A stretch of 48,954 nucleotides of DNA from Clostridia bacterium (GTDB lineage Bacteria; Bacillota; Clostridia; Oscillospirales; CAG-272): the NCBI GenBank assembly GCA_017518975.1, contig JAFWTH010000129.1, positions 1-48,954 on the forward strand. Reading direction: 5' to 3'. The position numbers were made by a program, and so were the translations under genes. This document shows positions 1 through 8,712 of the stretch, one piece after another. The notes under the pieces were generated by a model. It had not been told where the DNA came from. It saw only the letters and a list, made by a program, of their open reading frames with translations, and did not search any database. Numbering within the stretch: the stretch's first letter is position 1; each line of letters starts with the position of its first letter.

Positions 1-801
1 GACACCCGCAACGAGGGCGGCGGGGATGACTCCGGTCAGGATATACCCACACTCGTAAAGGAACGACGTCGCGCCGCGCCTCGGCAGGATGATCCGGTCC
101 GCCGTATCGCGTCTGTAGTAGAGCGCGGTCGCAAGACCGCAGAGGACTGTCATGACCGAGAGGATCCCGCGGACGGGAAGAAGCAGGTAATTGAGATCGG
201 CGTCCCCGGCAGCGTCGGAGTCGGAGTAGGCGAATCTGATGATGTTGTCTTTCCCGACCGCATCGTCGTAGTACCTCCCGAGCACCTCGTCGTCCGGGAT
301 CCCGAGATCCGGGAAATCCTTCGTGATCCCCGCCTTCATCGCCTCTTTCATCATATAGCGGGAGACGACGCAGGACAGTTTTTCCCGGACGAGGATGCCC
401 GCGGGCGTTTCCTCGCGAATGAAAACGGTGAAAACGGGTCCGGACGGATCTTTGCCTGAAACGTATTCTTTGAGCTTGCCTTCGACGCCGCCTTCGAGGA
501 TCCACGCCGTGTCGGCGACGCCGTATCTGATGAGGTCCCGGGCGTCTTCACGGGATTCAGCCTCGCGGAATCCGACGAGATCGTTGTCCGACACGAGTTT
601 TTCGTACATAGCCGACGCGATCGGATCGGAGGGGTCCGCACAGTAAAGCGCGACCTTGAACGCGCCGTCGGAACGCGACGCGATGAGCGACATTATGATC
701 GCGATGACGGGTACGCAGATGAGCAGGGCGACGTAACCCGCCTTTTTGAGAAGACGTTTTTCAAGGAGCAGAAACCGGAGCAGAGCGCGTTTTATCTTCA
801 T
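1..801 (-). CDS. ABC-2 type export permease, partial (3' end outside window)
   Basis: Reading from ATG at 801, an open frame runs 267 codons to the window edge without a stop, so the C-terminus is missing. A hydrophobic segment (about residues 22-40, GYVALLICVPVIAIIMSLIA) is followed by a long hydrophilic stretch and a second hydrophobic region starting around residue 210. That is the layout of ABC-2 permeases with a large extracytoplasmic domain between TM1 and TM2. The ATG lies 4 nt after the TGA of the preceding permease gene, so translation is probably coupled. With the next two genes it would form an ATPase plus two-permease exporter. Substrate is unknown. The reading frame and partial state are seen directly; the family is inferred from topology and context. 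Confidence 0.8.
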   Translation of the reverse strand, partial: MKIKRALLRFLLLEKRLLKKAGYVALLICVPVIAIIMSLIASRSDGAFKVALYCADPSDPIASAMYEKLVSDNDLVGFREAESREDARDLIRYGVADTAWILEGGVEGKLKEYVSGKDPSGPVFTVFIREETPAGILVREKLSCVVSRYMMKEAMKAGITKDFPDLGIPDDEVLGRYYDDAVGKDNIIRFAYSDSDAAGDADLNYLLLPVRGILSVMTVLCGLATALYYRRDTADRIILPRRGATSFLYECGYILTGVIPAALVAGV

Positions 802-805
802 ATTC

Positions 806-2071
806 TCAGCCCTCCCTCACTCCGGTGATCTTCGCTTTGCGGAACAGGACCGAAAGAGCGGTGAAGAGGGCGAAACATACGATCCCCGATACGATCACTG
901 TCGCCGAGGGGGCTTTTCCCGACGAAAACTCGCTTATAAACCGTCTGACGATACCGGTCGGAAGAAATTCGCCGATCTTCTGCACGGTCTTCGGGAAAAA
1001 ATGCGGAGGGTAAAGGCAACCCGTCGCCAATCCCAGGAGGATCGCGGTGAGGAACTGGGCGAGGACGCCTCCCGTTATCCCGCTCGTCGCCTCGTATATG
1101 AAGAACTGGACGGACGACGCGATGAGGATGGGGAAGGGCAGACTGAGGGCAAACCGGAGCGCGTCTTCTCCCGTGACGGCTATCCCGCCGGGCAGAGACA
1201 AATGGAAAATACCAAACGCCGCGACGGCGAGAGCCGCAATCGCGGCGACCGATGCAAAGAAGAAAAACAGATACGCCGCGTATTCGGCGAGGATCTGCCT
1301 CCCCGCGCCGACGCCCTCGGCGCCGAGCGACCTGCAGAGCCGAACGTCCTTTCTCGTCGCGACGGTACAGCACGTGATCCCCCACAGGAACAGAAACACG
1401 GTCAGAATACCCGCGACGACAGAGTCGTCGCCTGTCGAGGCGCCGGAGAATCCGGTTTTGTTGACGCTGAAAAGAAGGTCGCGGTTGACGAGCGCCATTA
1501 TGTATTTCGCGACTTCCGCCTGAGCGGAAGGCTTCAGTTCTTCAAAGGTGACGCCGCGGTCGAGAGCGAACCTCTCGTATCCGTAAGTCGCCTTCTGCGA
1601 TGCGACGACCATCTCCGAGATCGTCCTTATCATTTCGGAGACGTACCGTGAGCTGAGCGACTGGGCGCCGCTCGTCGTGACGAAATAGATCGATTCAACG
1701 TTTCCCGCGCGCGCCGCTTTCATGTACCCTTCGGGGATGACTATATACCCGGTTATCCGGGAGTTTTTGAACTGTTCTTTCGCCTCTTCCTCTGTCATTA
1801 TCGGGAAGCTCATGGCGTATCGCGTCATATCGTAGTTCTTGACCGCGTCGAGAGCGGTCTTCAGATATACGTCGTTGACGTCTCCCGCGATCGCGATCGA
1901 GACGGGCTGATTTTCCTCGCTGTTCGCTCTCTTCCCTAAGACGTTCGCCAAAACGGCGCCGAGCACCGAGACGAGTATGACCGTTATTACGAGGGTGAAC
2001 GGGATGAGGCGGAAATATCTCTTCGCCGTAAGCAGAGAGTAGACGGCGGCTTTTTCCACGCGCGGCCTCAA
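806..2071 (-). CDS. ABC-2 type export permease
   Basis: This 421-residue membrane protein has one N-terminal TM segment (about residues 22-42), an extracytoplasmic region to about residue 215, then a cluster of C-terminal hydrophobic segments ending near residue 410. That is the usual arrangement of ABC2_membrane_3-type permeases. The start is TTG at 2071 inside a TTGA overlap with the stop of the ATPase gene, so expression is probably coupled to it. It likely pairs with the second permease (1-801) as the transmembrane half of an exporter energised by the ATPase at 2068-2736. No substrate can be assigned from sequence. Confidence 0.85.
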   Translation of the reverse strand: MRPRVEKAAVYSLLTAKRYFRLIPFTLVITVILVSVLGAVLANVLGKRANSEENQPVSIAIAGDVNDVYLKTALDAVKNYDMTRYAMSFPIMTEEEAKEQFKNSRITGYIVIPEGYMKAARAGNVESIYFVTTSGAQSLSSRYVSEMIRTISEMVVASQKATYGYERFALDRGVTFEELKPSAQAEVAKYIMALVNRDLLFSVNKTGFSGASTGDDSVVAGILTVFLFLWGITCCTVATRKDVRLCRSLGAEGVGAGRQILAEYAAYLFFFFASVAAIAALAVAAFGIFHLSLPGGIAVTGEDALRFALSLPFPILIASSVQFFIYEATSGITGGVLAQFLTAILLGLATGCLYPPHFFPKTVQKIGEFLPTGIVRRFISEFSSGKAPSATVIVSGIVCFALFTALSVLFRKAKITGVREG

Positions 2072-2736
2072 AACTGTGCCACCAGCTTTCCGATATCGCC
2101 GTCGTAGACGAATTCATGAAGGACGCCGTCCTTCATCACGTACCACTTGTCGCAGGTCGCGATCTCCGTCTGATCGTGCGAGGTGAGAACGGCGATTCCG
2201 CCGCTTTTCCTGTGCGCGTCGATAAAGTCGAGGATATTCGCCTTGCACGAGAGGTCGAGCGCCGCGCACGGTTCGTCGAGAAGGAGAACGGGCGGGCGTC
2301 CGGCGACCGAGCAGCCGATCGAAAGGCGCTTTTTCATTCCCCCCGACAGCTTGCTGACCGTCGTTTTGAGGAAACCGTCGATACCAAGCGCGGCGAGGAC
2401 GCCGCCGTTGAGTTCTTTTTCCATTTCGGCTCGGTCATAGCGGAGACGAAGATTGTCGCGCGCGGTGAGTTCCTCGAGAAGCGGAGTTCCCTGAGGAGCG
2501 TAACCGATCTTCCCCCTGACGGCGGAGCGTTTTCCGAGGACGTCTGCCCCGTCGAGCGCCGCGGTCCCACCGTCCGCCGCGAGGACGCCGGCCAGGATCG
2601 AGAGAAGCGTCGACTTGCCGCACCCGTTTTCGCCGAGGATACCGACTACTGAGCCGGATTCCGCGCGAAAGGATATGTCGCGCAGGACTTCTTTTCCCCT
2701 GAACGATTTTTTGAGATTATTGACCTCGAGTATCAT
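2068..2736 (-). CDS. ABC transporter ATP-binding protein
   Basis: This 222-residue nucleotide-binding domain has Walker A GENGCGKST, ABC signature LSGGM, Walker B VLLLDEP and the H-loop TSHDQ. It is the ATPase of the ABC-2 exporter encoded downstream. A GTG three codons upstream (2745) is also in frame. I prefer ATG at 2736 because GGCGGGTGG sits about 5 nt before it, and the same GGCGGGTG...TTTTATG arrangement precedes the aldo/keto reductase at 28174. The gene leads a minus-strand operon from the promoter at 2770-2798. Confidence 0.92.
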   Translation of the reverse strand: MILEVNNLKKSFRGKEVLRDISFRAESGSVVGILGENGCGKSTLLSILAGVLAADGGTAALDGADVLGKRSAVRGKIGYAPQGTPLLEELTARDNLRLRYDRAEMEKELNGGVLAALGIDGFLKTTVSKLSGGMKKRLSIGCSVAGRPPVLLLDEPCAALDLSCKANILDFIDAHRKSGGIAVLTSHDQTEIATCDKWYVMKDGVLHEFVYDGDIGKLVAQF

Positions 2737-2769
2737 AAAAGCCACCCGCCGACAGTTATTTTCGAGAAC

Positions 2770-2798
2770 AGTATATCAAATCCCCCGCGGTTTGTAAA
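2770..2798 (-). promoter_or_regulatory. sigma-A promoter of the ABC-2 exporter operon
   Basis: On the minus strand TTTACA (2793-2798) and TATACT (2770-2775) are separated by 17 nt and lie just upstream of the ATPase gene. The site is back to back with the promoter at 2817-2845. Confidence 0.7.
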
Positions 2799-2816
2799 CC
2801 CGGCGAGTTTACCTTC

Positions 2817-2845
2817 TTGCTATCCCGCAAAATATACTGTATAAT
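2817..2845 (+). promoter_or_regulatory. sigma-A promoter of the DUF5107/TPR gene
   Basis: TTGCTA (2817-2822), a 17-nt spacer, then a perfect TATAAT (2840-2845). Transcription from here begins downstream of any alternative start near 2817, which fixes the ATG at 2898 as the real start. Confidence 0.8.
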
Positions 2846-2897
2846 ATTAAAAAGTGCGTATTTTCCCCACAAAACGATCCTCAAGGGGCAAAAGAAA

Positions 2898-5800
2898 ATG
2901 GAAATGAAGAGAAAAGTCCGCGTTTGGGAGCAAAAGGTCGTATTTCCGACCTACCGCGCGGGCGAACCCGACAGAAATCCGCTTTTTCTCGTAAAGCGCG
3001 TATATCAGGGGAGCAGCGGCCGCGTTTACCCGCATCCGGTGACCGACAGGATCTCGGACGCGGCGGAGCGCGTGTCCTATCGCGCGCTTTTTCTTGAAAA
3101 CGACTATATAAAAGTGATGATCCTGCCGGAACTCGGCGGGCGCGTCGCGCGCGCCTTCGACAAGATCAAAAACTACGATTTCATATACTATAACAGCGTT
3201 ATCAAGCCCGCGCTCGTAGGGCTCGCGGGACCGTGGATCTCGGGCGGCATCGAGTTCAACTGGCCGCAGCATCACCGTCCTTCGACGTTCGACGAGGTCA
3301 ACTGGGCGATTTCCGAGGGTGAGGACGGCTCGGCGACCGTGACCGTCTCCGAGATCGAAAACATGTTCCACACGAAGGGCGAGACGGAGTTCACGCTCTA
3401 CCCGGACAGGGCGTATATCGAACTGAAAAACCATATCTTCAACCGCACGCCCGTACGACAGACGTTCCTCTGGTGGGCGAATCCCGCCGTCGCGGTGAAC
3501 GAAAACTACAGAAGCGTTTTTCCGCCTGACGTCACCGCCGTTATGGACCACGGCAAGCGGGACGTGTCGACGTTCCCCATAGCGACCGGCACGTATTATA
3601 AAGTCGACTACTCGCGCGGGGTCGATATTTCGCGCTACGTAAATCTCCCCGTTCCCACCTCGTACATGGCGGCGAAGAGCGATTTCGACTTCGTCGGCGG
3701 CTACGACGAGGGAGTCGGCGCGGGTCTGCTTCACGTTGCGGATCACCACGTCTCCCCCGGCAAAAAGCAGTGGACGTGGGGATGCGGCGATTTCGGCCGC
3801 GCGTGGGACCGCAATCTCACCGACTCGGACGGCCCGTACTTTGAGCTGATGACCGGATGCTTCACCGACAACCAGCCCGATTTCTCGTTTATCGAGCCGT
3901 ACGAGACGCGCGATTTCACCCAGTATTTCATGCCTTACCACGATCTCGGGACGGTCCATAACGCCACGCGCGATATCGCGATCCGCCTCGACGTCGACGA
4001 CAAAATAACGCTCAGCGCGTACTGCTCCGGTCAACCCGGCGAGTACGACGTCACGGTCAACGGCAGAAAAGCCGGAACTATCGAACTCAAAACGGGCGGG
4101 ACGTCCGTTTTCACCCGCTCCTCGGGCGGCAAGACGTTCTCCGAGGTCCGCGTCGCGCTCGTTCGCGACGGCAAGGAGGCGATCGCCTTCGACGGCGGCG
4201 TCCGGGGTCAGCCGATCCCGTCGCCCGCCGCATCCGCGCCGCTTCCCGCCGAATGCGAGACAGTCGAGGACCTTTACCTCTACGGCATGCACGTGGAGCA
4301 GTACCGCCACGCAACGCGCAGGGCGGAGGACTACTATCTCGAGGGGCTGCGCCGCGAGCCCGCCAATATGACGCTCAACGGCGCGTACGCCGATCTTCTG
4401 CTCAAAAAGGGCTTTTTCAACGAAGCAAAAACTCATTACGATGCGGCGATCGCGAAGGCGACCCGCTCGAATCCGAATCCCCCGACGGGGCGGTATCACT
4501 ACGGTCTCGGCGTTACGCTGTTTTATCTCGGCGACGAGAAGGGCGCGTTCGACGCTTTTTACAAAGCGACTTGGAACGCCGACTCTGCCTGTCCCGCTTG
4601 GTATTTCCTCGCCGCTCTCTCTTCGCGCGCGGGCAGGTGCGAGCAGGCGAAGGATTTCGCCCGCGAAGCGCTCGTTTTCAACGGCCGAAACTTCGCCGCG
4701 AACAATCTGCTGGCGCAGCTTGAGGACCGCGCGCCGTCCCTTGACGGCGACCGTCTCGATATCCTCGGCCTGTACCTGAACGGCGAGAATATCAAACGCC
4801 ACGTCGTAAACCCGAATATGCTGATCGACCTGTCCGTCGAGCTCGCGGTCCCGGGTTTTTACGAGGAGGCGCTCAAGCTTCTGAAGTACGACGACAGCGG
4901 CTTCCCGCTGACCGACTATTACAGGGCGTATTTCACCGAAAAACTCGGACGCGATCCGGGACGCTTCCTTCGCCGCGCCGCGGCGGCGGACCCGTATCTC
5001 TGTTTCCCGAATCGTCTTACCGACATCGCCGTTCTCTCGTTCGCGGAGGCGGAAAATCCTTCCGATTTCAAAGCGCCGTACTATCTCGGCTGTCTTTACT
5101 ACGACAGGGAGCGCCACGCGGACGCGAAACGCGAGTTTGAGGAGTCGATAAAGAGAGGCGCCGATTTCGCGACGCCTTACCGCAACCTCGCGCTTCTGCG
5201 GTTCAACGTTTTCGACAACAAAAAAGGAGCGAAACGCGCCCTCGATATGGCGTTCTCGCTCGACAAGACGGACGCGCGCGTCCTGCTCGAAGCGGACCTG
5301 CTTCGCCGCCGCCTTCTCGCCCCGCCGAAGAGCCGCCGCAGACTGCTTGAACAGAACCTCGAAACGGTCAAAAAGCGAGACGATCTGTTCCTTGAATATA
5401 TCACGCTCTTAAACCTGACGGGCGAGTCCGAAAAAGCGCTGAAGCTCGTCACGGGCCGCCGCTTCCATCCGTGGGAGGGCGGAGAGGGCAAGGTGCCCGA
5501 GCAGTATATCTTCTCGAATATCGCCGTCGCCCTGAGATCGGGCGATACCGCGCCGCTTTACGCGTCGTTCGATTATCCCGAATCGCTCGGCGAGGGCAAG
5601 CTCTACGGCGCGCAGGAGAACAGGCAGAACTATATCCTCGGAGTGATGCTCGAAGCGGAAGGGAAGAGCGCGGAAGCGAAAGAGCGATTCGCTCTCGCCT
5701 CCGACGGCATTTCCGAGCCCGCCTCGGCGATCTACTACAACGATCAGCCGCCGGAATCGATCTTCTATCAGGGGATGGCGCGCCTCGCGCTCGGCGACAA

Positions 5801-6113
5801 AAAAGGAGCCGCGGCGCGGTTCGATAAGCTTATCAAATTCGCAGACCTTCATATGGACGATACGGTGACGCCCGACTATTTCGCCGTTTCGCTGCCCGAT
5901 CTGCTCGTCCTCGACGACGATCTGTCGCGCAGGAACCGCATACACTGCATATTCATGAAAGCGCTCGGACTGTACGGCAAGGGAGAAAAGGACGCCTCGC
6001 GCGCCCTCTTCGACGAAGCGCTCGCGGCGGATCCCGGAGCGTTCGCCCCGGCGTCGAGCTTTGAGCTTCTTTTCGACCTTCTTCCCGCGTATCTCGAAAA
6101 ACACGGGAAATAA
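2898..6113 (+). CDS. DUF5107 domain protein with C-terminal tetratricopeptide repeats
   Basis: This large soluble protein has 1071 residues and no signal peptide. The N-terminal ~380 residues look like the DUF5107 domain: the stretch NDYIKVMILPELGGRVA resembles the galactose-mutarotase-like fold of aldose epimerases, and is followed by many Trp/Tyr/His-rich motifs (GGIEFNWPQHH, WWANPAV) suited to carbohydrate binding. From about residue 450 to the end there are repeated helical pairs typical of TPRs (for example GALGDKKGAAARFDKLI-like units). ATG at 2898 is chosen because AAGGGG (2883-2888) precedes it by 9 nt and the promoter excludes upstream starts. It is followed by a GH95-like gene, which fits a role in glycan metabolism. 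Family assignment is from recognised motifs; catalytic activity is not established. Confidence 0.85.
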   Translation: MEMKRKVRVWEQKVVFPTYRAGEPDRNPLFLVKRVYQGSSGRVYPHPVTDRISDAAERVSYRALFLENDYIKVMILPELGGRVARAFDKIKNYDFIYYNSVIKPALVGLAGPWISGGIEFNWPQHHRPSTFDEVNWAISEGEDGSATVTVSEIENMFHTKGETEFTLYPDRAYIELKNHIFNRTPVRQTFLWWANPAVAVNENYRSVFPPDVTAVMDHGKRDVSTFPIATGTYYKVDYSRGVDISRYVNLPVPTSYMAAKSDFDFVGGYDEGVGAGLLHVADHHVSPGKKQWTWGCGDFGRAWDRNLTDSDGPYFELMTGCFTDNQPDFSFIEPYETRDFTQYFMPYHDLGTVHNATRDIAIRLDVDDKITLSAYCSGQPGEYDVTVNGRKAGTIELKTGGTSVFTRSSGGKTFSEVRVALVRDGKEAIAFDGGVRGQPIPSPAASAPLPAECETVEDLYLYGMHVEQYRHATRRAEDYYLEGLRREPANMTLNGAYADLLLKKGFFNEAKTHYDAAIAKATRSNPNPPTGRYHYGLGVTLFYLGDEKGAFDAFYKATWNADSACPAWYFLAALSSRAGRCEQAKDFAREALVFNGRNFAANNLLAQLEDRAPSLDGDRLDILGLYLNGENIKRHVVNPNMLIDLSVELAVPGFYEEALKLLKYDDSGFPLTDYYRAYFTEKLGRDPGRFLRRAAAADPYLCFPNRLTDIAVLSFAEAENPSDFKAPYYLGCLYYDRERHADAKREFEESIKRGADFATPYRNLALLRFNVFDNKKGAKRALDMAFSLDKTDARVLLEADLLRRRLLAPPKSRRRLLEQNLETVKKRDDLFLEYITLLNLTGESEKALKLVTGRRFHPWEGGEGKVPEQYIFSNIAVALRSGDTAPLYASFDYPESLGEGKLYGAQENRQNYILGVMLEAEGKSAEAKERFALASDGISEPASAIYYNDQPPESIFYQGMARLALGDKKGAAARFDKLIKFADLHMDDTVTPDYFAVSLPDLLVLDDDLSRRNRIHCIFMKALGLYGKGEKDASRALFDEALAADPGAFAPASSFELLFDLLPAYLEKHGK

Positions 6114-6119
6114 AATAGA

Positions 6120-6400
6120 TCCTTCGATTCGTGCTTACGCACTCACTCAGGATGACACCCGATTTCATTACCGTGTCATTCTGAGCGAAGTGTCTGCTTG
6201 CGTTGCAAGCAGGATAAAGTTTTCTTGAAATGTCTGCTTGCTCCGCAAGCAGGATAAAATTCCGCTTGATCGCGGAATTTTACGGAATAGTTCATCACCG
6301 TGTCATTCTGAGCGCAGTGAACGGAGTGAACGAAGTCGAAGAATCTAAAGGCTTCCCCTTGAGGGGAAGCTGTCACCGAAGGTGACTGATGAGGTGACAC
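6120..6400. repeat. Mosaic of intergenic repeats and triloop hairpins
   Basis: No gene is visible between 6114 and 6543. The first 280 bp hold an 18-nt direct repeat ACCGTGTCATTCTGAGCG at 6170-6187 and 6297-6314, two near-identical hairpin units TGTCTGCTTGC(3 nt)GCAAGCAGGATAAA at 6191-6218 and 6231-6258, and the element GGCTTCCCCTTGAGGG...GGTGACTGATGAGGTGAC at 6350-6398. That element recurs with an insertion at 8716-8860. The TCATTCTGAG core recurs at 47470-47559 as TCATCCTGAG / CTCAGAATGA. These look like dispersed non-coding repeats; some may also act as transcript ends for the upstream gene. Confidence 0.75.
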
Positions 6401-6407
6401 GGGAAAT

Positions 6408-6484
6408 AAAAAAAGCACCCCGAGGAACCTCCAGCCGTGTTGATCGTTTTGATCAAGGGACGTCGCTGGACACAAGGGATGCTT
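6408..6484 (-). ncRNA. Candidate small RNA with own promoter and terminator
   Basis: On the minus strand a promoter (6491-6519) is followed by about 77 nt that fold well and end in seven U (plus-strand A run 6408-6414). The outer 7-bp stem GCAUCCC (6476-6482) pairs with GGGGUGC (6415-6421) with one wobble. Inside it CCAGC (6465-6469) pairs with GCUGG (6431-6435), and UUGAUC (6451-6456) pairs with GAUCAA (6440-6445) across a 5-nt loop. No minus-strand gene lies upstream, so it is not a gene's 3' end. It does not match SRP RNA (no GGAA helix), 6S RNA (too short), tRNA or a riboswitch I recognise. Confidence 0.6.
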
Positions 6485-6490
6485 GCAGTT

Positions 6491-6519
6491 ATTATACCAT
6501 AATACGCCGCCGAATTCAA
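6491..6519 (-). promoter_or_regulatory. sigma-A promoter of the candidate small RNA
   Basis: On the minus strand TTGAAT (6514-6519), 17-nt spacer, perfect TATAAT (6491-6496). The predicted start is near 6484, at the foot of the outer stem of the small RNA. Confidence 0.65.
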
Positions 6520-6543
6520 CCGCGGCGAAACAGAGGGAACAAA

Positions 6544-8712
6544 ATGGACACAAAACGGCTTCACTTCGACGAAACCATCGAATTTTGGGACGACGGTCTT
6601 CCGCTCGGCAACGGGGACATGGGATGCCTTATCTGGAACTCCCCGGACAAGCTTCGCTTCTCGCTCGACAAGGGCGGGATCTGGGACTGCTCCGACTCCC
6701 CCGAGAGCCAGGAGGGCTTCACTTGGGCGAACCTGAAAAAACTCGTCGCCGAGGGCAACCGCGACGAGGTCGCCCGCATCTTTGAGGACTGCTACGGCAG
6801 AACGACTCCGACGAAGCTCCCCGCCGGGAAGATCATCCTCGATCTCGGCGTAAAGGGCAACGCCGTATCCGACCTCGACTATATCACCGCCGAGGCGAAA
6901 GTCGAAGCGGAGGGCGTTCACCTTCGCGCGTTCCTTCACGCGGAAGCGCCGTACGGCCTTATCGAGATCGACAAAACGGGGATCGGCGTCCGGATCGAGA
7001 ATCCCGAATTCGGCAAGCCCGGCGATCCGCCGTGCCCGCCCGGGGAGGACTCCGACTCCGTCAAGAATCTGCACTATCCTCCCGCCCGCTTCGTAAAGGA
7101 AGAGCGCGACGGGATCCTGTACGAATATTTCATCCAGCAGACCAACGACCGCTTTTACGGTATCATCACCGCCCGCAAAGAGGAGGACGGCAAAACGCTG
7201 CTCGCCTTCACCGTCGCGGACGGCAAGGAAGAGGATTTTCTCGACGGCGCGCTTTTCGCCGTCGGAGAGGCGGTCGTCGAGGGCTACGACGAGTCCGTCG
7301 TCTCCCACCGCGACTGGTGGCGCAAATACTGGGACAAGAGCTCGATATCGATCCCCGATCCCGAGCTTGAACGCCAGTGGTATTTCAACAACTACCTCCT
7401 CGCCGGATGCTCGCGCAAGGGCTGCTATCCGATGCCGCTTCAGGGCGTGTGGACCGCCGACAACGGTCTGCTCCCGCCGTGGAAGGGCGACTACCACTCC
7501 GACCTCAACACGCAGATGAGCTACACGAGCTACCTCAAGGCGAACCGCCTCGAGCAGGGCGAGTGCTTCATCGACTATCTTCTCGACCTTTCCGACGTAG
7601 GCAGAAAATTCGCCCGCAATTTCTATGACTGTAAAGGCCTCTGCCTACCGTCGATCATGGATATCGAGGGCCACGCTCTCGGCGGATGGGTCCAGTATTC
7701 CTACGCCCCCGCCAATCAGTTCTGGCTCTGCCAGATCATGGCGAGATATTTCTACTTCACGCGCGACCACGTCTATTTCGACCGTATTTATCCGTTCATG
7801 AAGGAGTGCGGCGAGTTCCTGCTCGACATCCTCGAGGAGAAGGACGGCGTTCTGAAACTGCCGCTTTCGTCCTCGCCCGAGCTTCACGACAATCTCCCCG
7901 AGGCGTGGGTCACGCCGAACTCGAACTACGATCAGGCGCTGATGCGCAATTTCGCGGAGGATATGATCCGTCTTTCCGAAGTCGCCGACGACGAAGACGA
8001 GCGCGAGAAGTGGGAGGACGCGCTCAGCCGGCTCGAACCCATCGCGATCGACGAGAGGGGCGTCTTCATGATCAGCCCCGACGAGAAAACGGCCGAATCG
8101 CACCGCCACCACTCCCACTGCATGAGCATATACCCGCTCAAGACGGTCCTCTACGATACCGAAGAACACCGGCGCGTCATCGACGCCACCGTCCGCGACA
8201 TCGAGAACAACGGGACGGCTTGGTGGGTCGGCTACTCCGTCGTCTGGATGGCGGAATTCTACGTCGCGCAGGGCAGGGGAGACGACGCGGCGCGGCTCCT
8301 CAGAAGCTTCTTCTCCGACAACTGCACGAAGAACGGCTTCCACGCCAACGGCGACTATATGCTCCGTTCCGACTATCACTGGAAATACCGCCTGTTCACG
8401 CTCGAGGGCAACTTCATCGCGACGGACGCGATCCAGGATATGCTGATGTTCAGCGAGTGGGGCAGACTTCGCCTCTTCCCGGCGATCCCGTCGGGCTGGC
8501 GCGACGCCTCGTTCGAATCCTTCCGCGGCTTCGGCGGAATCCTCGTCGACGCCGAGATGAAGGACGGCGTGATCACGAGCGTTACGGTCCGTGCGACCTC
8601 GCCCGTCGAGGTCACGGTCGAAAACGACCTGTCTCATCTCACCGCGACCGTTCCGATCAGGGACGGCGTCCTCACCCTCGCCGAGGGCGAGACGGCGGAA
8701 TTTACCTTATGA
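6544..8712 (+). CDS. GH95-like glycoside hydrolase (alpha-L-fucosidase / galactosidase type)
   Basis: This 722-residue cytoplasmic protein has no signal peptide. Family GH95 landmarks are present: LPLGNGDMGCLIW near the N-terminus, LQGVWTADNG...PPWKGDYHSDLNTQM in the middle ((alpha/alpha)6 barrel), then GYSVVWM, LEGNFIATDAIQDML and the C-terminal RLRLFPAIPSGW. In characterised GH95 enzymes the equivalent of LEGNF reads DGNFG with a catalytic-site Asp; here it is Glu, so specificity may differ. ATG at 6544 is chosen because AGAGGG (6532-6537) lies 6 nt upstream. The frame is open further upstream but crosses the small RNA region. An AraC-type regulator follows downstream and may control it. 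Substrate is not determinable here. Confidence 0.85.
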   Translation: MDTKRLHFDETIEFWDDGLPLGNGDMGCLIWNSPDKLRFSLDKGGIWDCSDSPESQEGFTWANLKKLVAEGNRDEVARIFEDCYGRTTPTKLPAGKIILDLGVKGNAVSDLDYITAEAKVEAEGVHLRAFLHAEAPYGLIEIDKTGIGVRIENPEFGKPGDPPCPPGEDSDSVKNLHYPPARFVKEERDGILYEYFIQQTNDRFYGIITARKEEDGKTLLAFTVADGKEEDFLDGALFAVGEAVVEGYDESVVSHRDWWRKYWDKSSISIPDPELERQWYFNNYLLAGCSRKGCYPMPLQGVWTADNGLLPPWKGDYHSDLNTQMSYTSYLKANRLEQGECFIDYLLDLSDVGRKFARNFYDCKGLCLPSIMDIEGHALGGWVQYSYAPANQFWLCQIMARYFYFTRDHVYFDRIYPFMKECGEFLLDILEEKDGVLKLPLSSSPELHDNLPEAWVTPNSNYDQALMRNFAEDMIRLSEVADDEDEREKWEDALSRLEPIAIDERGVFMISPDEKTAESHRHHSHCMSIYPLKTVLYDTEEHRRVIDATVRDIENNGTAWWVGYSVVWMAEFYVAQGRGDDAARLLRSFFSDNCTKNGFHANGDYMLRSDYHWKYRLFTLEGNFIATDAIQDMLMFSEWGRLRLFPAIPSGWRDASFESFRGFGGILVDAEMKDGVITSVTVRATSPVEVTVENDLSHLTATVPIRDGVLTLAEGETAEFTL

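Noticed and set aside
2847..5117. A 756-residue open frame opposite the DUF5107/TPR gene
   Set aside because: A shadow frame due to GC-rich codon bias; Arg/Val-rich, no ribosome site and no recognisable motif.
6415..6482. A 7-bp closing stem resembling a tRNA acceptor stem
   Set aside because: No D-arm, no TTCGA loop, no anticodon arm of 5 bp with a 7-nt loop, and a terminator U run follows directly. Treated as a small RNA candidate instead.
6382..6543. Upstream extension of the GH95-like gene by 54 codons
   Set aside because: The extension crosses repeat and small-RNA sequence; ATG 6544 has a good ribosome site and the family N-terminus follows it.
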